A stretch of 64,000 nucleotides of DNA, taken from Streptomyces pacificus (GTDB lineage: Bacteria; Actinomycetota; Actinomycetes; Streptomycetales; Streptomycetaceae). Below the pieces are notes generated by a model. That model had not been told where the DNA came from. It saw nothing but the letters and a program-made list of their open reading frames with translations, and did no database searches. The DNA lies in assembly GCF_011766325.1 (NCBI RefSeq), contig NZ_BLLG01000022.1, positions 40,423 through 104,422 on the forward strand, written 5' to 3'. Positions 60,141 through 64,000 of the stretch are shown here, in pieces. Made by a program: the position numbers and the translations under genes. Within the stretch, counting starts at the first letter, position 1. Each line of letters starts with the position of its first letter.

Positions 60141-60485
60141 CTCGGGCCTCCTTCGTCAGCCGATGGCCAAGGGGTCCAGGATATTCGGCCGCACCGGCAC
60201 CCGCGCCGGAGGAGGCGTTTCCCGGACGGAGGAGGTGACGGCGGCGGTGGCCCGGCCGGTGAAGGTACCGGGAGTGCGCGCGGTCGTCCTCGGAGAGGGG
60301 GAGCCGGGCCCCCGGGACGCACCGGTCCCATCGGCCGCGGCTCTGACGGCGGGGGCCCTCGGGGCCTTGGCCCTGCCGTGACGGGCGGGCAGGGGCGGCA
60401 GGACTCCCCCCGTCACCAGCCCCCTTGGCCCGCCCTCCCGCGCCGGGGAGCCTCCGCCGCTTCTGCCTGCTGCGCGCCCGAGGAG
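60141..60485. other. GC-rich intergenic region
   Basis: No supported gene or clear signal apart from the ribosome site of the oxidoreductase gene at its left end. Confidence 0.5.
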
Positions 60486-61343
60486 CTACTCCGCGCCGGA
60501 GGCGAGGAGTTCGCGGACGAACCGGGCCGTCGCCGCGTCCCGCGCCGCCGTGAACGGCAGCGCGTTGCCGCCGGTGACGCGGAAGCGCTCGCCGGACAGC
60601 GTCAGATCCGTGCCGCCTGCCTCCTCCACCAGCAGCAGCCCGGCCGCGTGGTCCCAGGAACTCTCCCAGGAGAAGGCGACGGCCTCGAGCTCGCCGCGGG
60701 CCACCGCGAGGTACTCCAGGCCGGCGGAGCCGCACGGCCTGGAGTGGACCCCCTCGGCAGTGAGCGCGAGCAGGGCCGCCTTCTCCCGGGGCGTCGTGAA
60801 GTCCGGGTGGGACGTGGCCACCTGGAGGATCTGGCCGGGCTCCGGCGCGCCCGAGCGTATCGCTCTGCCGTCGAGGCGGGCGCCATGGCCGCGGACCGCG
60901 ACCGCCATCTCGTCCAGCGCCGGCGCGTACGTCCACGACGCGAGGACCTCGCCGTACCGGGCCAGCGCGACGAGCGTGCAGAAGCCCGGGTCGCCGTGGA
61001 CGAACTGGCGGGTGCCGTCGACGGGGTCGACGATCCAGACCGGCGCGTCGCCCCGGAGCGCCTCGTACACCGCCGGGTCGGCGTGGACGGCCTCCTCGCC
61101 CACGACCACCGAGCCGGGCAGCAGGGCCGTCAGGGATGCCGTCAGATGCTCCTCTGCGCTGCGGTCGGCGACGGTCACCAGGTCGTGCGGGCCGTTCTTC
61201 TCGACGATCTCGTGGGCGGCGAGCTGGCGGAAGCGCGGCATGATCTCGACAGCGGCCGCCTTGCGCACCGCGTCCTCGACCAGGGCAAGGCGTGTGGACT
61301 CCCAGGGGTTTCCCGTCGTCCCGGACAGAAACTCTTCGGTCAT
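60486..61343 (-). CDS. Inositol monophosphatase family protein
   Basis: The 285-residue Mg-dependent phosphatase has the three metal motifs: VVVGEEAV, WIVDPVDGTRQFVHG and SWDHAAGLLLVEEAGG. It hydrolyses small phosphate esters such as inositol phosphate, or bisphosphates; the exact substrate is open. A TTAGCT box 6 nt before the ATG is a weak leaderless signal. Confidence 0.92.
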   Translation of the reverse strand: MTEEFLSGTTGNPWESTRLALVEDAVRKAAAVEIMPRFRQLAAHEIVEKNGPHDLVTVADRSAEEHLTASLTALLPGSVVVGEEAVHADPAVYEALRGDAPVWIVDPVDGTRQFVHGDPGFCTLVALARYGEVLASWTYAPALDEMAVAVRGHGARLDGRAIRSGAPEPGQILQVATSHPDFTTPREKAALLALTAEGVHSRPCGSAGLEYLAVARGELEAVAFSWESSWDHAAGLLLVEEAGGTDLTLSGERFRVTGGNALPFTAARDAATARFVRELLASGAE

Positions 61344-62121
61344 GCGTCCAGCTAAGCACGTCGTACCGACAGTCCCGCTGCCGCCCGGTGACCGGTGGGC
61401 GCACACCCGGCCGACTCCCGGCGACGCCAAGGCGAACGCCGGGTGCCCGCTCGGCGGCGCATCGCGCGGTCCCCCGCTCCCGGGCGGCAGCCTGCCGCGG
61501 CCTCCGCCGGGAACCGGAGTCGCGGCACCGCGGCACGGACCTTCGCACCGGCCCCTCTCCACCCCCTCAACGAGCCGAATGATCACCCTGCGGTGTCGAC
61601 CGCGACCAGGCCGACGGCGCTGTCGGCAGGGGCCGCGGGCCGGACGTGGTGAGGATGGCGTCGAGGCGACGGCGCCCAGTCGGGGTGCGGCCGGGAAGAG
61701 GGAGTGCGGCGTGGCAGTTCGCGTGACGGGTGTTGCGTACGAGGGCGCGGATCCCTTCACCGACGTCTACGCGCTGCCGATCAGCGACACGACGCGCCGA
61801 GGTTCCGGACGCCGGAGCACCGGACCTCACCGCGTGCGGTCCATGCCTCGAACCGGAACGCGGAGGGCTTGATCGCCTGCACCACTTCGCGAGGGGCGAC
61901 CCGAACATGACCGGCCGGATACCGACTCTTTACCTTTCCCCGCCTACTGTTCGACCTATTCTCAAGGGGAGGGATCCACCTATTACCCCATTGAGAGCCC
62001 GCATGGTTCTTTGGGTTTTCGGAAGTCCCGGTGAAAACAGGGTCATTGAGCGGTTCTCGGTGAGCCGGTCACGAGGCGTCCAGGGGCGGCGGGAAACTTC
62101 GAAGTTGATTGGAAGAACGTA
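61344..62121. other. Long region upstream of the pore-forming-toxin-like gene
   Basis: No gene is supported. GC is lower from about 61920 on, and a 12-bp palindrome lies just before the next gene's ribosome site. Confidence 0.5.
62095..62106. promoter_or_regulatory. AACTTCGAAGTT palindrome before the toxin-like gene
   Basis: A perfect 12-bp palindrome whose end lies 16 nt before the ATG and a few bases before GGAAGA. A bound protein would shut off initiation. Confidence 0.5.
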
Positions 62122-62997
62122 ATGAAGCGTCGCGTGCGGGCTCTCGCCTACCCACTCACCGCCTGGGCGGTGGTGATGTCCGTCCTGCTGGCCACTCCGG
62201 CACAGGCGGACACCGTGGAGGTCACGGACCTGGAGAACGTCCTCAAGGAGCAGGTGGGCAACCTCACCGCTGCCTATACGGACAAGGTCACGAATTCCAA
62301 CACCACATTGACCGTCGTGGGAGAGCCCTCGGTCAGTCTGGGCGACCTGTGGTTCGTGGGGACGTCGACCCTGAAGAACTCCACCGGCGCCCCGCTGACC
62401 CTCACGAGCGAGAGCTTCACCAAGAGCTTCTCGGACACCGTCACGCACACGGTGACCAAGGGCGTGAGCGTCGCGAACAAGGTGTCGGTCTCGGTGGACA
62501 TGGGCAAGGCGCTGCACATGGGCACCGACCTCACCACGACCTGGAGCTTCAGCGACTCCCACAGCACCTCGCAGACCCAGAGCGTCAGCTACACGGCACC
62601 CTCGCAGAACATCGTGGTCCCGGCGTACTCCACCGCCACGGTCACCGTCCGCCTCCAGCAGGCCATAGCCACCGGCAACGTCGACCTGTCCACCGACCTC
62701 GGCGGCACGTTCTTCAGGCTGAAGTGCCTCGGGGATTCTTGTGTCGGGTCCGACCAGTCGCTGTACGACACGCTTGCCTACACACAGGGGACCGGCATGA
62801 CCATGAACGGCAAGCCTGCGCCGGCGCTGCCCAGCGGTTTCACCTTGAACTCCTCGAAGAAGGCGCTGAGCTTCAAGGGTGCCGGGACCTACCGGGCCAG
62901 CTACGGCGCGAACTTCGACGTCGAGGTGTCCACCAGCCCCAACACGGCGAGCGCGCCGGCGGCGCAGTCCTACTCGCTGACCGTTCCGGCGGTCTGA
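62122..62997 (+). CDS. Secreted ETX/MTX2-like (aerolysin-type) protein
   Basis: The 291-residue protein has a signal peptide (residues 1-29, TPAQA before Asp30). The mature part is nearly all beta with Ser/Thr-rich alternating strands: SESFTKSFSDTVTHTVTKGV (96-115), TTTWSFSDSHSTSQTQSVSY (138-157) and NIVVPAYSTATVTVRLQ (163-179). This pattern marks the ETX/MTX2 branch of aerolysin-like pore-forming proteins, where the amphipathic strands insert as a beta barrel. Cys202 and Cys207 form a possible disulfide near the C terminus. GGAAGA precedes the ATG. The target is unknown, and it may serve competition or have a non-toxic role. Confidence 0.8.
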   Translation: MKRRVRALAYPLTAWAVVMSVLLATPAQADTVEVTDLENVLKEQVGNLTAAYTDKVTNSNTTLTVVGEPSVSLGDLWFVGTSTLKNSTGAPLTLTSESFTKSFSDTVTHTVTKGVSVANKVSVSVDMGKALHMGTDLTTTWSFSDSHSTSQTQSVSYTAPSQNIVVPAYSTATVTVRLQQAIATGNVDLSTDLGGTFFRLKCLGDSCVGSDQSLYDTLAYTQGTGMTMNGKPAPALPSGFTLNSSKKALSFKGAGTYRASYGANFDVEVSTSPNTASAPAAQSYSLTVPAV

Positions 62998-63503
62998 GCA
63001 CCGGCTGGACCGCGCCGGCTTCACGCAGGCCGCGGCGGTTTCCGGACCCCCGCAGCCATGGCCTGCCGGCGCACCGGTGGGATGCCCGGTTGCGCCTCCC
63101 CCTCCTACGGTGGAGACCGCGACCGGAGTGCAGGTCGTTTCCCTGCGAGAGGCCGCACTGCCACCTTGGGCAGTGCGGCCTCAGGGGATCACCCAAGTGC
63201 CGGATCGGCCGATCCCTCCCGGATCCCGGAAGACTGGACCGGTCCTCTTCCCCGCTCTGCAGGTGCCTCGCGGGGGCTTCCTGATCTGCCCGGCGAGGCG
63301 CAGGCACGACGAACGCGGACCGCCATGCGCTCGACGCCCCTCCCAATGCCTCGCCAGAACAACCTGGTTGGGCTCAACCGGCCGTGGCAGAACCCTCGCA
63401 CCAACGCCACCAGAGCGGCAACAGGCGATCAGGAGCTCTGAAGTTTACCTGAGCATCCGCCAAGACCGCCGGGGAACGGTCGATTCACGGGGTGGATCGA
63501 AGC
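62998..63503. other. Region between toxin-like gene and repeat-protein gene
   Basis: No intact gene. It contains the terminator described separately. Confidence 0.5.
63149..63182 (+). terminator. Terminator hairpin after the toxin-like gene
   Basis: GAGGCCGCACTGCC-type arms pair perfectly over 14 bp with GGCAGTGCGGCCTC, loop ACCTTG, about 150 nt past the stop. Confidence 0.7.
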
Positions 63504-64000
63504 TCAGTCGTCAAGAGAGCTGTAGAGCGTAACCAACAGCTTGTTGAAGTCCGAGGGGTCCAAACTCTCCGAGAGGGTCTGCAGGAGGGGCTGCGCCACC
63601 GGGTCAGCAATCTTGAAGGTCAAGGTCAAGCTGTCAGATGAAGACAGGTAGGCGATCATGCGCCCGTCACTGCCCTGTACCGTCCGCCACGTCCGGGGTC
63701 CTATGGGGTGCGCGATCCGGCGGCCGTCGGCACCCTCGTCGGTGATCCGTCCGGTGTACGGGTAGGTAATCATGCGCCCGTCACTGCCCTGCTCCGTCCG
63801 CCAGTTCCTGGGGTACGCGATCCGGCGGCCGTCGGCACCCTCACCACTGATCCACCCGGTGTACGGGTAGGCGATCATGCGCCCGTCACTGCCCTGCTCC
63901 GTCCGCCAGTTCCTGGGGTACGCGATCCGGCGGCCGTCGGCACCCTCACCACTGATCCACCCGGTGTACGGGTAGGCGATCATGCGCCCGTCACTGCCCT
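63504..64000 (-). CDS. 35-residue-repeat protein (partial, runs off the right edge)
   Basis: The visible C-terminal part has at least three copies of a 35-residue unit made of two halves, GSDGRMIAYPYTGWISGE and GADGRRIAYPRNWRTEQ, so the consensus half is GxDGRxIAYP with a Trp. The DNA repeat is 105 bp and nearly identical between copies; the last unit is longer by three residues. It ends in a unique segment (LTLTFKIADPVAQPLLQ to a stop). No family is recognised. The N terminus lies beyond the window. It is downstream of, and convergent to, the toxin-like gene. Confidence 0.65.
   Translation of the reverse strand, partial: GSDGRMIAYPYTGWISGEGADGRRIAYPRNWRTEQGSDGRMIAYPYTGWISGEGADGRRIAYPRNWRTEQGSDGRMITYPYTGRITDEGADGRRIAHPIGPRTWRTVQGSDGRMIAYLSSSDSLTLTFKIADPVAQPLLQTLSESLDPSDFNKLLVTLYSSLDD

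Noticed and set aside
58651..61548. Open frame of 965 codons on the minus strand
   Set aside because: It overlaps the oxidoreductase and inositol phosphatase genes out of frame; Arg/Pro-rich shadow.
1..64000. tRNA or rRNA genes
   Set aside because: No cloverleaf with a T-loop and anticodon arm, and no rRNA-like segment, was recognised by eye; a tRNA search program would settle it.

Overview
The window is chromosomal DNA of a Streptomyces-type actinomycete. GC is very high, codons end in G or C, many genes have no Shine-Dalgarno sequence and start 6-8 nt after a TANNNT -10 box, and one block matches the ethylmalonyl-CoA pathway locus typical of Streptomyces (hbd, tetR, ccr, meaA, mcl, mch, mcd), followed by psd and pssA. 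No tRNA, rRNA or CRISPR array was seen.

Layout. 1-13.2 kb: housekeeping and accessory genes (holin/phosphatase membrane protein, two metallo-beta-lactamase-fold hydrolases around a DedA protein, an aminotransferase-like protein without its PLP lysine, a PAP2-diacylglycerol kinase fusion, a methyltransferase, a VOC protein, a broken GNAT gene, a GntR regulator). 13.4-21.4 kb: adenosine deaminase, then a leftward row of peptidases (M55, M20, S9, LD-carboxypeptidase) interrupted by an IS1341-like element that carries tnpB and a divergent ribbon-helix-helix gene. 21.5-23.4 kb: a truncated PAS/phosphatase gene, an SRPBCC protein and a VOC remnant. 23.5-29.6 kb: a likely acquired island with slightly lower GC, an XRE/DUF397 pair, three small overlapping genes, a complete graspetide cluster (precursor, ATP-grasp ligase, PIMT-like methyltransferase) and plasmid-type small genes under a GntR repressor. 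30.3-35.4 kb: a ribose-type operon (LacI regulator, binding protein, permease, ATPase, decayed ribokinase, ribose pyranase). 35.5-48.5 kb: HEAT-repeat protein, ethylmalonyl-CoA pathway genes, phosphatidylserine synthase and decarboxylase. 48.6-51.6 kb: a WhiJ-like cassette (anti-sigma ATPase, DUF397, XRE) and a methyltransferase. 51.9-61.3 kb: glycerate kinase, sirtuin, two alkylation-repair genes, a secreted four-cysteine protein, a macrodomain protein, a phytoene-desaturase-like oxidoreductase and an inositol monophosphatase. 62.1-64 kb: a secreted aerolysin/ETX-MTX2-like protein and the C-terminal part of a 35-residue-repeat protein that runs off the right edge.

How the genes work together. 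The ethylmalonyl-CoA enzymes would turn acetyl-CoA units into glyoxylate and propionyl-CoA and supply ethylmalonyl-CoA; the promoter before ccr has an operator-like palindrome and the adjacent TetR gene is the obvious candidate regulator. The graspetide genes are spaced by 1 nt and by a 4-nt overlap, so they should act as one transcriptional unit making an ester-crosslinked, probably aspartimide-bearing peptide.

A recurring oddity is the number of short tandem-repeat expansions (units of 6-18 bp, and 105 bp at the right edge) in coding and non-coding DNA. They include a terminator arm amplified seven-fold and a ribokinase gene reduced to its two ends around a 16-bp repeat.
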